Of a stretch of 41,614 bases of DNA, positions 7,493 through 16,658 are shown in pieces; positions within the stretch are counted from its first letter, which is position 1, and every line of letters starts with the position of its first letter. The DNA comes from an uncultured Anaerotruncus sp. GTDB taxonomy: Bacteria; Bacillota; Clostridia; Oscillospirales; Ruminococcaceae. The notes below the pieces were generated by a model. It worked only from the letters and a program-made list of their open reading frames with translations. It was not told the origin of the DNA and did no database searches. The position numbers and the translations under genes are program-made. Location of the stretch: positions 1 to 41,614 of the forward strand of contig CALWZG010000049.1 of NCBI GenBank assembly GCA_944385965.1, written 5' to 3'.

Positions 7493-7747
7493 ATGGAAAC
7501 AAGAATCGCGTTAATCGGAATCATTGTGGAGGACCTTTCCTCGGTGGGCAGGCTTAACGCCCTGCTCCATGAGTACGCCCAGTACATCATCGGCCGTATG
7601 GGACTGCCCTACCATCAAAAGCAGGTCAGCATTATCAGTGTGGTGCTGGACGCCCCTGGGGATGTCATCAGCTCCCTCTCCGGGAAGCTGGGCATGATTC
7701 CCGGTGTGAGCATCAAAACCATCTGCTCCAAGGTATCCGGCGTATGA
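7493..7747 (+). CDS. TM1266-family iron-only hydrogenase system regulator
   Basis: This 84-residue protein begins METRIALIGIIVEDLSSVGRLNALLHEYAQYIIGRMGLP and ends in a second beta-alpha-beta unit, GDVISSLSGKLGMIPGVSIKTICSKV. Size, layout and position directly ahead of hydE match the small ACT/ferredoxin-like-fold proteins found with [FeFe]-hydrogenase maturases and annotated as putative hydrogenase system regulators. AAGGGG lies six bases before the ATG. Its stop overlaps the hydE start (ATGA), so the two are translationally coupled. It has no helix-turn-helix, so DNA binding should not be assumed. Confidence 0.85.
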   Translation: METRIALIGIIVEDLSSVGRLNALLHEYAQYIIGRMGLPYHQKQVSIISVVLDAPGDVISSLSGKLGMIPGVSIKTICSKVSGV

Positions 7748-8784
7748 GAGGGCTGATTGACAAGCTGGAGCGGGAACGTGGGCTTTCCAAAGAGGAATTT
7801 GTCCAGCTGCTTTCCGGCTTTACCCCAGAGGACGCTGACTACCTGTTTGAGAAATCCCGGGCAGCAGCCCAGTCCCGGTTTGGAAGGCGGATTTACATTC
7901 GGGGTTTAATCGAGTTTACCAACTACTGCCGGTGTGACTGCTACTACTGCGGCATCCGCAGAAGCAACCTGAACGCTCAAAGATACCGCCTTACCCCAGA
8001 GGAGATTCTGGAATGCTGTCAGGAAGGGTATGGGCTGGGCTTCCGTACCTTTGTGCTGCAAGGGGGGGAGGACCTTACCTTCTCTGGCCAAGAACTGGCC
8101 CAGATTATCAGGTCCATCAAAAACGCTTTCCCAGACTGTGCGGTGACCCTTTCGGAGGGGGAGCGCCCTGAATCGGATTACCGGCTCTGGCGGGAAGCGG
8201 GAGCCGACCGGTATCTGCTCCGCCATGAAACCGCCGACCCCGCCCATTATGGACTGCTGCATCCCCCCGCTCAGCGCTGGGAACACCGCAGAGACTGCCT
8301 GCTGTCTTTAAAGCGGCTGGGTTATCAGGTGGGCAGCGGTTTTATGGTAGGGTCCCCCTTCCAGACGGTGGAGTGTCTGGCCCAGGACTTGGTATTCCTG
8401 CGGGAGCTTCAGCCTGAGATGGTGGGGATAGGGCCGTTTATTCCCCATAAGGACACACCCTTTGGGAATCAGCCCCCCGGCTCCCTGGAACAGACGGTGT
8501 TTCTCATTGGTCTGCTGCGGCTGATGCTGCCCGACGCCCTGCTGCCCGCTACCACCGCTCTTGGAACCATCGCCCCCGACGGACGGGAACGGGGCATCTT
8601 AGCGGGGGCCAATGTGGTGATGCCCAATTTATCCCCCTTAGGGGTCCGTAAAAAATACATGCTTTACAACGACAAAATCTGCACAGGTGAGGAGGCCGCT
8701 GAGCATGTGAGCCAACTGGCCAAACGACTGGAGGCCATCGGCTATCAGCTGACAGTTGACCGGGGAGATTTTAAGGTTCACTGA
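7744..8784 (+). CDS. hydE: [FeFe]-hydrogenase H-cluster maturase HydE (radical SAM)
   Basis: HydE is one of three enzymes that build the two-iron subcluster of [FeFe] hydrogenase. It acts on a cysteine-bound iron-carbonyl-cyanide unit delivered from HydG. The 346-residue protein carries the radical SAM motif C62-x3-C66-x2-C69, in NYCRCDCYYCGIRRSN, after an N-terminal helical section. FRTFVLQGGEDLTF and LLRHETADPAHY are typical of the HydE/BioB-like barrel. The C terminus keeps the LPATTALGTIAPDGRERGI segment. It overlaps the upstream regulator gene by four bases and precedes hydG by 44 bases. Confidence 0.95.
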   Translation: MRGLIDKLERERGLSKEEFVQLLSGFTPEDADYLFEKSRAAAQSRFGRRIYIRGLIEFTNYCRCDCYYCGIRRSNLNAQRYRLTPEEILECCQEGYGLGFRTFVLQGGEDLTFSGQELAQIIRSIKNAFPDCAVTLSEGERPESDYRLWREAGADRYLLRHETADPAHYGLLHPPAQRWEHRRDCLLSLKRLGYQVGSGFMVGSPFQTVECLAQDLVFLRELQPEMVGIGPFIPHKDTPFGNQPPGSLEQTVFLIGLLRLMLPDALLPATTALGTIAPDGRERGILAGANVVMPNLSPLGVRKKYMLYNDKICTGEEAAEHVSQLAKRLEAIGYQLTVDRGDFKVH

Positions 8785-8828
8785 CAGCCTGGACAGATTT
8801 GCTTTTTACAGGAAAGAGGGTCATTTTT

Positions 8829-10247
8829 ATGTATGATGTAAAGTCCAAAAAAGCCACAGAGTTTATTGATGATGGGGAGATTCAAGCCACCCTCCAATAC
8901 GCCATTGAACACAAAGCAGATTTCCCGCTGATTGACCAGATTTTGGAGAAGGCCGCCACCTACAAGGGGCTTTCTCACCGGGAAGCTATGGTACTGCTGG
9001 AATGTGAGGACCCCGCCTACATCGAAAAAATCTTCCAGTTGGCTATGGAAATCAAGCAGCGCAATTATGGCAACCGCATTGTAATGTTCGCTCCCCTGTA
9101 CCTGTCCAATTATTGTGTCAATGGCTGCCGCTACTGCCCCTACCACGCCAAAAACAAGCACATCGCCCGGCGCCAGCTCTCCCAGGAGGAGATTGTCCAG
9201 GAGGTCTTGGCTCTCCAGGATATGGGCCATAAGCGTCTGGCGCTGGAAACTGGTGAGGACCCGGTGCGCTGCCCCATTGATTACGTGCTGGAAAGCATCA
9301 AAACCATTTACAGCATCAAGCATAAAAACGGGGCTATCCGCCGGGTAAATGTAAACATCGCCGCCACCACGGTGGAAAATTACCGGAAGCTGAAAGAAGC
9401 GGGCATTGGTACTTACATTCTGTTCCAGGAGACCTACAACAAGGAGGCCTATGAATACCTCCATCCCACCGGGCCTAAAAGCGATTACGCCTACCACACA
9501 GAGGCCATGGACCGGGCTATGGAGGGAGGCATCGACGATGTGGGCTGCGGGGTGCTGTTCGGCCTGAATCTGTATAAATACGACTTTGTGGGACTGCTGA
9601 TACACGCTGAGCATCTTGAGGCGGTGTATAACTGCGGGCCTCACACCATCAGTGTCCCCCGCATCTGTCCCGCGGATGACATCGACCCCGCCGAATACTC
9701 CAACGCTATCTCCGACGAGATTTTCGAGAAAATCGTGGCGGTGCTGCGGGTAGCGGTCCCCTACACCGGCATGATTATTTCCACACGAGAATCCCAGCGT
9801 TCCCGTGAAAAGGTTCTGCGCCTGGGGGTTTCCCAAATCAGCGGCGCTTCCCGCACCAGTGTGGGCGGCTACGCCGAGGGAGCGCCTGAGGAGGACTCCT
9901 CCCAGTTTGAGGTCAGCGACAACCGCACTCTGGACGAGGTGGTCAACTGGCTGCTGGAATTGGGCTATATTCCCAGCTTCTGCACCGCCTGTTATCGGGA
10001 GGGCCGGACAGGGGACCGGTTCATGTCCCTGGTCAAGACCGGACAGATTGCCAACTGCTGCCAGCCCAACGCCCTGATGACCTTAAAGGAATATCTGGAG
10101 GACTACGCCTCCCCTGACACCAAGGCGAAAGGGGAAGCGATGATTCAACAGACCATCCCCTTGATTCCCAACGAGAAGGTTCGCCGCTTGACCCTGGAAC
10201 ATCTGAAAGCTATGGAGCAAGAGGGCGTCCGAGACTTCCGATTCTGA
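8829..10247 (+). CDS. hydG: [FeFe]-hydrogenase H-cluster maturase HydG (tyrosine lyase)
   Basis: HydG is a radical SAM enzyme that cleaves tyrosine to p-cresol and supplies CO and cyanide ligands on iron for the H-cluster. From the ATG at 8829 (AGAGGG eight bases upstream) it is 472 residues. The radical SAM motif is C96-x3-C100-x2-C103 in NYCVNGCRYCPYH. The C-terminal auxiliary cluster motif is present as CTACYREGRTGDRF with a third Cys in ANCCQPNAL, the site that carries the dangler iron. An upstream in-frame ATG at 8799 has a poor ribosome-binding site and would add ten unlikely residues. It is followed by hydF 31 bases on. Confidence 0.96.
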   Translation: MYDVKSKKATEFIDDGEIQATLQYAIEHKADFPLIDQILEKAATYKGLSHREAMVLLECEDPAYIEKIFQLAMEIKQRNYGNRIVMFAPLYLSNYCVNGCRYCPYHAKNKHIARRQLSQEEIVQEVLALQDMGHKRLALETGEDPVRCPIDYVLESIKTIYSIKHKNGAIRRVNVNIAATTVENYRKLKEAGIGTYILFQETYNKEAYEYLHPTGPKSDYAYHTEAMDRAMEGGIDDVGCGVLFGLNLYKYDFVGLLIHAEHLEAVYNCGPHTISVPRICPADDIDPAEYSNAISDEIFEKIVAVLRVAVPYTGMIISTRESQRSREKVLRLGVSQISGASRTSVGGYAEGAPEEDSSQFEVSDNRTLDEVVNWLLELGYIPSFCTACYREGRTGDRFMSLVKTGQIANCCQPNALMTLKEYLEDYASPDTKAKGEAMIQQTIPLIPNEKVRRLTLEHLKAMEQEGVRDFRF

Positions 10248-10278
10248 TGATTTCTCCCTGAAAGGAGCGCTTCTATCT

Positions 10279-11490
10279 ATGAGCCTGCAATCCACACCCA
10301 GCTCAGACCGGCTGCATATCGGTCTGTTTGGCCGGCGCAACAGCGGAAAATCCTCCCTGATGAACGCCCTGACCAACCAGCAAATCGCTCTGGCCTCCCC
10401 TGTGGCTGGAACCACCACCGACCCGGTTTTCAAGGCCATGGAAATTCACGGCCTTGGCCCCTGCATGTTCATTGATACCGCCGGGTTTGACGACGAGGGA
10501 GAGCTGGGGCAGCTGAGGATAGAAAAAACCCGAGCCGCCCTTGACAAAACAGATATTGCCATTCTGGTGTTTTCCGCAGGAGAGAAGGACCTGTCCATGG
10601 AAAAGGAGTGGGTGGGCTTGATGCGGCAGCGGGGCTGCCCCATTGTACCGGTGCTGAACAAAGCGGACCTGCTTCAGGACCCCTCTCCTACCGCAAAAGC
10701 CATCCATGACCAGCTTGGCCTGTTCCCCATTCTGGTTTCCTCCACCGAAAAAACCGGCTTGAAGGATGTGCTGCAAGCCCTCATCCGCCAGATTCCTCAG
10801 GATTTTGGTCAGCACAGTCTGACCGGTTCCCTGGTGCGGGAGGGGGATTCTGTGCTGCTGGTGATGCCTCAGGACATTCAAGCCCCCAAAGGAAGGCTGA
10901 TTCTGCCTCAAGTCCAGACCATCCGGGACCTTCTGGACCACAAATGTGTGGTTACCTGTGTCACCACCGACCAGCTGGACGCAGCCTTGGCGGGACTGAA
11001 ATCCCCTCCAGACCTGATTATCACCGATTCTCAGGTATTCCCGCTGGTATATGAGAAAAAGCCCCCTGAAAGCCAGCTCACCTCCTTCTCGGTTCTCATG
11101 GCGGCGGTGAAGGGTGATATTTCCATTTTCGCCCAGGGGGCGGCGGCCATTGACAAACTGACTCCCAACAGCCGTGTTCTCATCGCGGAAGCCTGTACCC
11201 ACGCCCCCTTGCAGGAGGATATTGGCAGGGTCAAGCTCCCCCGCCTGCTGCGGCAGCGGGTTGGGCAGGAACTCCAAATTGATATTGTCAGCGGGCAGGA
11301 TTTCCCTCAGGACCTTTCCGGTTATGACCTTATCATTCATTGCGGAAGCTGCATGTTCAACCGCAGGTATGTGCTTTCCCGTTTGGAACGGGCCCAGGCC
11401 CAGAATGTCCCCATCACCAATTATGGGGTAGCCCTGGCGAAACTGGGAAATATTTTGGATAAGGTGTGTCTGCCTGAGGGCGGAGCATGA
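10279..11490 (+). CDS. hydF: [FeFe]-hydrogenase maturation GTPase HydF
   Basis: HydF is the GTPase scaffold on which the two-iron precursor is assembled before transfer to apo-hydrogenase. The 403-residue protein has G1 GRRNSGKS at 18-25, G3 DTAGFDD and G4 NKAD, then a dimerisation domain. The C-terminal [4Fe-4S] domain has its ligands in EACTHAP and CGSCMFNRR. AAAGGAG precedes the ATG at a good distance. It is the last gene of the hyd operon and ends just before the bidirectional terminator at 11492-11533. The three maturases are complete and in frame, so the host should make active [FeFe] hydrogenase, whose gene must lie elsewhere. Confidence 0.95.
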   Translation: MSLQSTPSSDRLHIGLFGRRNSGKSSLMNALTNQQIALASPVAGTTTDPVFKAMEIHGLGPCMFIDTAGFDDEGELGQLRIEKTRAALDKTDIAILVFSAGEKDLSMEKEWVGLMRQRGCPIVPVLNKADLLQDPSPTAKAIHDQLGLFPILVSSTEKTGLKDVLQALIRQIPQDFGQHSLTGSLVREGDSVLLVMPQDIQAPKGRLILPQVQTIRDLLDHKCVVTCVTTDQLDAALAGLKSPPDLIITDSQVFPLVYEKKPPESQLTSFSVLMAAVKGDISIFAQGAAAIDKLTPNSRVLIAEACTHAPLQEDIGRVKLPRLLRQRVGQELQIDIVSGQDFPQDLSGYDLIIHCGSCMFNRRYVLSRLERAQAQNVPITNYGVALAKLGNILDKVCLPEGGA

Positions 11491-11491
11491 T

Positions 11492-11533
11492 AAAAAGCGT
11501 CTGGTCCATCAAACAATGGACCAGACGCTTTTT
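11492..11533. terminator. Bidirectional terminator between hydF and the M28 peptidase gene
   Basis: A perfect 18-bp inverted repeat (11492-11509 with 11516-11533) with a 6-nt loop starts with A5 and ends with T5, so it can stop transcription from both converging genes. Confidence 0.9.
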
Positions 11534-11577
11534 GATGTCCGTAAGAGCAAAATCTATTTTCCCCTAAACGATTGTCT

Positions 11578-13620
11578 CTATTCTTTGTTTGCCCACTGTA
11601 ACAACCCTTCCAAACGTTGAGACAGGGCTTCCACCGCTGCCCGCTCCTGAGCGATTGTCTGTCGGAACGTATCTTCCATGTTTTCAATCGCCTGCCGGAT
11701 TTCCTCAGCCTGTTCCTGGCAGGACTCCCCTGTATCACACTTCTTCTGAAGGGCCCGTACCGTATCAAACAGCTCACAGGCGCCTAAAATACGCCCAGCG
11801 CCCCACATCAAACGCTCCTCTGGCTGTTCCAGCACATAATCCACAAAATGCCGGCAGGTTCCATCACTAAAATAATAGGCGTACCAGTTGGTGTCCACCT
11901 TATGAAGCCAATCGTCCAGCGCCCCTTGAGGGTCCTGGTTCTCCAAAGCCTTCAAGGCTCCCTCCAAAGCGGCCAGATTTCGTTGGGCGTACTCGTGGGG
12001 GAAAATTACATCGTCATGCCAGGTCAGACGCACAAATTCGTCCTCACAAAACTTATACGCCTCCAAAAGCCCTTGATTCCATTCCTGCGAAAAATCCCAC
12101 AAGGCATCCAATAATTCCTGATTTTCCTCCTGGAGCGCCTGACGATAGCGTCGGCACAGGGACTGGGTTTTCTTCCAGCAAAGCTCCGCTTGGGTGGTGG
12201 CATTGGAAATGGCCTCCAGCAAGTTTCCCCATTCCCCTTCACACAGGGATGCCCTTGAGAGGTCCAAACTGTCCCGCAGGGCCTCAAGCCGGACAGAAAA
12301 ATCCAAAGGCGCCGCTGGACACCAATCATAGGCCAGCAGCAGGGTTCCATACAACTGGTGATGCTGTTGGTAGATGGAAGGGTCATAGGCGTCATCGTTG
12401 TCGAACTGGGAGTGGTAATGGGTGGACATAAAGCTTCCCCCAGCGAAATCGTTCACCATGGAGGGAACCCCAGCAATGGAAAGGGAGAAGTCATCCGACC
12501 AGGTAAGCACTGGAGAAACCACACTCACCCCGTCTGGATAGAGATGGGTCACATCCGGTACCGTCTCCACAAAATCCTTTAAAAAGGTTTGATACTCATA
12601 AACACAGCGAATCACATCCTGGGTGTCGTGGGCATAAGCCGGCAGCTCAAAGTTAATATCCGCCCACACCTTCCCCACCCAATCAGGATGCACCCGATAA
12701 ATCTGATTATAGGCGCCTGTGGACCAATCGTATTTGGAGTTGGCCACCCCCCATTCCTCCGCCGCCATGGCGCAGAAAACCAAGGTTTTTCTCGGCTGAA
12801 TCCCGCTTTCCACCAGCGCCTTGGCGATGCCAAGCATCATAGCCACCGCCGCGTTGTCATCCTGAAAGCCTGAAAAATAGCTGTCATAATGGGCGGAGAG
12901 CAGAATCATGGCTTCCGGCTCCTTGCCGGGAATCTTGCCTACAATATTATAGGAGGTACCGTTTCGTCCTACGGTGGATTTGGCGTCAAAGGTTACAGCG
13001 GCCTCGCCCCCATGGGCCTTCAAATAGCTCATCAGCTTCTTGGCGTCCCTTTGAGAGATGGAAAAGGCGGGAGCGTCCGGGATGCTGCAAATATTTTGAG
13101 CGTTCAGGGCGGCGGAATCCACCTGCCCATACCCGTTATCCTGGACAGCGATGACCGCCGCCGCCCGACGCAGATAGGCTTCATAAACCGGGTAGGAAAT
13201 CCACCAGTCCTCCCTCTGGTTGATGGTAATGAGAACCAGCTTCCCCTCTAAATCCAGCCCATCCAGGTCCGCCGCCGTTCCCCGGCCAGCGTAAAGCAGC
13301 TGAAATTCCCTGGGACCTTGGGTATCAAAATTGGTTTGATACCCTCCCAGCTCACACACGATTCCATCAAAGGACAGTTTGGCGTGAGAAAATTCCCATG
13401 TATCCAATGTAAACGGGTCCTTCACCACATCCCGCAAACCGATGCGCTTCATCTCCTGGAAAAGCATCTCACCGGTTTCAAACTCGGCCTTAGAACCAGC
13501 TGTCCGATAGCCCAGCACTGGGTTGCTTCGGAATTGCTCCATCCGTTTCGCCAGCTGGTAAGAATACTCCACATCCAAACGTTCCAAAAAAGCCCTCTGC
13601 CGGGCGGCCAAAGTTTGCAC
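11578..13620 (-). CDS. M28-family zinc peptidase with a long C-terminal extension
   Basis: This predicted di-zinc exopeptidase is about 680 residues long, without a signal peptide and so probably cytoplasmic. Metal-binding and catalytic motifs are AHYDSYFSGFQDDNAA (about residues 243-258), AAEEWG (about 286-291) and the late His in STHYHSQFDND. A protease-associated-like insert occupies roughly residues 90-215. After the peptidase core, from about residue 450, comes a helical extension of some 230 residues rich in Trp, Glu and Gln and of unknown role. Two in-frame GTG starts are possible, at 13629 and 13620. I prefer 13620 because AGAGG lies eight bases before it. It converges on hydF. Confidence 0.85.
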   Translation of the reverse strand: MQTLAARQRAFLERLDVEYSYQLAKRMEQFRSNPVLGYRTAGSKAEFETGEMLFQEMKRIGLRDVVKDPFTLDTWEFSHAKLSFDGIVCELGGYQTNFDTQGPREFQLLYAGRGTAADLDGLDLEGKLVLITINQREDWWISYPVYEAYLRRAAAVIAVQDNGYGQVDSAALNAQNICSIPDAPAFSISQRDAKKLMSYLKAHGGEAAVTFDAKSTVGRNGTSYNIVGKIPGKEPEAMILLSAHYDSYFSGFQDDNAAVAMMLGIAKALVESGIQPRKTLVFCAMAAEEWGVANSKYDWSTGAYNQIYRVHPDWVGKVWADINFELPAYAHDTQDVIRCVYEYQTFLKDFVETVPDVTHLYPDGVSVVSPVLTWSDDFSLSIAGVPSMVNDFAGGSFMSTHYHSQFDNDDAYDPSIYQQHHQLYGTLLLAYDWCPAAPLDFSVRLEALRDSLDLSRASLCEGEWGNLLEAISNATTQAELCWKKTQSLCRRYRQALQEENQELLDALWDFSQEWNQGLLEAYKFCEDEFVRLTWHDDVIFPHEYAQRNLAALEGALKALENQDPQGALDDWLHKVDTNWYAYYFSDGTCRHFVDYVLEQPEERLMWGAGRILGACELFDTVRALQKKCDTGESCQEQAEEIRQAIENMEDTFRQTIAQERAAVEALSQRLEGLLQWANKE

Positions 13621-13745
13621 ATCAATCACCTCTTACAAATTTTACACAGGAAGGTCAAACGAAAGGCATCGGTATTCTGCTCCCCTGCCCTTTCTGGCAG
13701 AAAACCCTCTCGCCACATCCCATCTCCTATACGGCCTGCCTTGGA

Positions 13746-14510
13746 TTACAATTGGTAAACCGCTTTGGCGTTCTCCCAGGTCTGGTCCAAAAGGTCCTGG
13801 GGGTCCATTCCCTTTAGCTCCCCCAGTTTCTGGGCCGTATAGACAATCATGGAGGAATCGCACCGTTTTCCCCGGAAAGGTTCTGGGGTCATATAGGGGC
13901 AGTCAGTCTCCACCAGCAGCCGGTCCATGGGAATGGCCTCCGCTGCTTCCAGAGTTTTCCGGGCATTCTTAAAGGTGACAGCCCCGCCAAAGGCCACATA
14001 CATCCCGATTTTCAGCAGCTCCTTTGCCATCTCAGCGCTGCCGGAATAACAATGGACAATCCCTTTGGGCTGGTAGCGTTTCAGCAGTTCCAGGGTATCC
14101 CCATGGGCTTCCCGGTCGTGGATAATGACCGGCATATCCAGGTCTTTGGCCAGTTGGAGCTGCCGCTCAAACACCACTTTTTGCACATCCCTTGGGGAAA
14201 AATCGTAATGATAGTCCAAGCCGATTTCACCAATGGCCACCACCTTTTGCTCCTTGGTGTAAGCGGCCAAAGTCTCCAAATCCCCTTCCTGGAAGGATCT
14301 GGCAGCATGGGGGTGGATTCCCACAGCACAGAAGAAAAAGGGATAGGCTTTGGTCAGCTCCAAGCCGGTCTGGCAGGAAGGCATGTCGCACGCCACATTC
14401 ACCACCCCGCAGACCCCTTTTTCCGGCAGGGCGGATATTACCTGGTCTCTGTCCTGGTCAAATCGCTCATCGTCATAGTGAGCGTGGGTATCAAAAATAT
14501 GATTCAGCAT
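13746..14510 (-). CDS. tatD: TatD-family metal-dependent deoxyribonuclease
   Basis: This 254-residue TIM-barrel hydrolase starts MLNHIFDTHAHYDDERF, with the first metal ligands His9 and His11. Further family motifs are AIGEIGLDYHYDFSP, VIIHDREAH, IVHCYSGS and LVETDCPYMTPEPFRGKR. TatD proteins are metal-dependent 3'-5' exonucleases, with roles proposed in DNA repair and turnover. GAGGAA lies six bases before the ATG. It follows metG on the same strand, as often seen in Firmicutes, but a terminator at 14554-14574 separates the two. Confidence 0.93.
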   Translation of the reverse strand: MLNHIFDTHAHYDDERFDQDRDQVISALPEKGVCGVVNVACDMPSCQTGLELTKAYPFFFCAVGIHPHAARSFQEGDLETLAAYTKEQKVVAIGEIGLDYHYDFSPRDVQKVVFERQLQLAKDLDMPVIIHDREAHGDTLELLKRYQPKGIVHCYSGSAEMAKELLKIGMYVAFGGAVTFKNARKTLEAAEAIPMDRLLVETDCPYMTPEPFRGKRCDSSMIVYTAQKLGELKGMDPQDLLDQTWENAKAVYQL

Positions 14511-14553
14511 GAGAATTCCTCACTCATTTACAATAAAATAGCTTCACAGCAAA

Positions 14554-14574
14554 AGGCGGGGCTTGGCCCCGCCT
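14554..14574 (-). terminator. Terminator after metG
   Basis: A 9-bp GC-rich stem (14554-14562 with 14566-14574), three-base loop and TTTT on the minus strand, 13 bases beyond the metG stop. tatD starts 44 bases further on, so its expression probably depends on read-through or a weak promoter I cannot see. Confidence 0.8.
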
Positions 14575-14586
14575 CTCCATTTGGGT

Positions 14587-16557
14587 TTATCGAACTTTGG
14601 AGCCGCAGGGGACCGACTCATCCACAAACAGCACTTTCACATCGTTTTCCCCAGCGTCAGCGGCCAGAATCATTCCATTGGATTCCACACCGCACAGTTT
14701 GGCTGGGTTCAGGTTGGCCACAACCACAACCTTCTTCCCTACCAAATCCTCAGGCTCATACCAGGGATGGATACCGGACACTACCTGCCGGCCAGCCTCT
14801 GTCCCGTCATCCAGCTGCAAGCACAGCAGCTTCTTTGCCCGTTTGACATGCTCGCAAGCCTTCACCTGAGCGACCCGCAGCTCTACCTTGGCGAACTCAT
14901 CAATAGAAATCATGGAAGCGACCCCTTCCACCTGGGGAGCGGCTTTCTTTTCCGCTTTTACTGGCTCTTTCGGTTCTTTGGAGGCTTTCGCCGCCTCCAG
15001 CTCCGCCAGCTCTTTGGCCAGGTCAATACGGGGGAACAATACCTCTCCCTTATGGACAGTGACATCAGCGGGCAGCAATCCCCAGGTGCCAGCGGACTCA
15101 TAGGTAGTCAGCTCCTGAGAAGCGCCAATCTGCTCAAAAATACGTTCAGCGGTGGAGGGCATGAAGGGTTTCAGCAGGATTCCTACCACCCGGACACATT
15201 CCAGCAGGTTATACAGCACTGTCGCCAGTCTGGAATGCTCCTCAGGATTCTTCGCCAGGGTCCATGGAGCGGTTTCGTCAATATATTTATTGGTGCGGGA
15301 CACTACCTTGAAAATCTCCATCAAAGCGTTCTGGAAGGCGTACCGCTCCATCTGCTCCTCATACCGCTGCTGCAAACCCTTCACCATCTGAATCAGCTCG
15401 TCATCCTGCTCCGGAACCTCCCGGCGCTGGGTGGGAAGGGTGAAGCCAAAGGTTTTCACCATGGCAACCGACCGGGACACCAGATTGCCCAGGTCGTTGG
15501 CCAGGTCCGCATTGATGCGGGCAATCAGCGCCTCATTGGAGAACAGTCCGTCGGAGCCAAAGGGGAATTCCCTCAAAAGGAAATACCGGATGGCGTCCAC
15601 CCCATACCGCTGCACCAGCACAACCGGGTCCACCACATTGCCTTTGGACTTGGACATCTTGCCCCCTTCCAGCAGCAGCCAGCCATGGCCATAAACCTTT
15701 TTAGGCAGAGGCAAATCCAAGGCCATCAGCATAGCGGGCCAGATGATGGTGTGGAACCGCATAATCTCCTTGCCCACAAAATGGACATCCGCCGGCCAAT
15801 ACTTCTCAAAATCATGGTACTTGTCATTCCCATAACCCAAGGCGGTGATATAGTTGGAAAGGGCATCTACCCACACATAAACCACATGCTTTGGGTCAAA
15901 GGTCACAGGAACTCCCCAGGTAAAGGAGGTTCGGGAGACGCACAAATCCTCCAGGCCGGGTTTGATAAAGTTGTTCACCATTTCATTCAGCCGGGACTGA
16001 GGCTCCATAAAATCAGGATGCTCCTCATAATACTTCACCAGCTTGTCCTGGAAGGCGGAAAGCTTGAAGAAATAAGCTTCCTCTTCAGCGTCGATGACCT
16101 CACGGCCGCAGTCAGGGCATTTGCCGTCCACCAGCTGGCTCTCGGTCCAGAAGGACTCGCAAGGGGTGCAGTATTTGCCCTTATAGGACCCTTTATAGAT
16201 ATATCCTTTGTCATACAGGGCTTTAAAAATCTTTTGAACGGACTCCTCATGGTAGTCGTCGGTGGTACGGATAAACCGGTCATTGGAAATGTTCAGCAGT
16301 TTCCACAGGTCTTTGATACCCGCTACCACCTGGTCTACATACTGTTTGGGGGTAACGCCAGCGTCCTGGGCTTTCAGCTCAATCTTCTGCCCATGCTCAT
16401 CGGTTCCTGTCAGGAACATCACATCAAAGCCCTGAAGACGTTTATAGCGGGCCATTACATCGGTGGCTACTGTGCAATAGCTGTGTCCAATATGCAGCTT
16501 ATCTGAAGGATAGTAAATGGGTGTGGTAATATAAAATGTTTTTCCTGTTCCGTTCAT
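14587..16557 (-). CDS. metG: Methionyl-tRNA synthetase
   Basis: This class I aminoacyl-tRNA synthetase charges tRNA-Met. The 656-residue protein contains HIGH at 22-25 and KMSKS at 300-304. A zinc knuckle has four cysteines, C130, C133, C147 and C150. A C-terminal tRNA-binding (EMAP/Trbp111-like) domain begins near EFAKVELRVAQVKAC and follows a Lys/Glu-rich linker. The start is ATG at 16557 with AGGAGG upstream. An in-frame upstream start at 16602 would read through the ribosome-binding site. The leader from the promoter at 16608-16635 is only about 45 nt, so there is no T-box element. Confidence 0.96.
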   Translation of the reverse strand: MNGTGKTFYITTPIYYPSDKLHIGHSYCTVATDVMARYKRLQGFDVMFLTGTDEHGQKIELKAQDAGVTPKQYVDQVVAGIKDLWKLLNISNDRFIRTTDDYHEESVQKIFKALYDKGYIYKGSYKGKYCTPCESFWTESQLVDGKCPDCGREVIDAEEEAYFFKLSAFQDKLVKYYEEHPDFMEPQSRLNEMVNNFIKPGLEDLCVSRTSFTWGVPVTFDPKHVVYVWVDALSNYITALGYGNDKYHDFEKYWPADVHFVGKEIMRFHTIIWPAMLMALDLPLPKKVYGHGWLLLEGGKMSKSKGNVVDPVVLVQRYGVDAIRYFLLREFPFGSDGLFSNEALIARINADLANDLGNLVSRSVAMVKTFGFTLPTQRREVPEQDDELIQMVKGLQQRYEEQMERYAFQNALMEIFKVVSRTNKYIDETAPWTLAKNPEEHSRLATVLYNLLECVRVVGILLKPFMPSTAERIFEQIGASQELTTYESAGTWGLLPADVTVHKGEVLFPRIDLAKELAELEAAKASKEPKEPVKAEKKAAPQVEGVASMISIDEFAKVELRVAQVKACEHVKRAKKLLCLQLDDGTEAGRQVVSGIHPWYEPEDLVGKKVVVVANLNPAKLCGVESNGMILAADAGENDVKVLFVDESVPCGSKVR

Positions 16558-16607
16558 CTTATTGAGAAGCCTCCTCATGGGTAAATTGCGAATTTTACAC
16601 AATCATT

Positions 16608-16635
16608 AGTATAGCACAAATTTTCCAAAACACAA
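16608..16635 (-). promoter_or_regulatory. Promoter of metG
   Basis: On the minus strand TTGTGT (16630-16635), a 16-base spacer and TATACT (16608-16613), about 50 bases before the metG ATG. Confidence 0.6.
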
Positions 16636-16658
16636 GGCAAACCCCAGCGGTTAGAGGG

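Noticed and set aside
8778..9836. Minus-strand reading frame of 352 codons opposite hydG
   Set aside because: hydG carries the radical SAM and C-terminal cluster motifs in the plus frame. The minus frame has no recognisable domain.
13686..13700. CTGCC/GGCAG hairpin between tatD and the M28 gene as a terminator
   Set aside because: Only 5 bp and no T-run in the minus-strand direction.
14563..16506. Long plus-strand reading frame of 647 codons opposite metG
   Set aside because: metG on the minus strand has all synthetase motifs. The plus frame gives a low-complexity His/Gln/Leu-rich sequence typical of antisense shadows.
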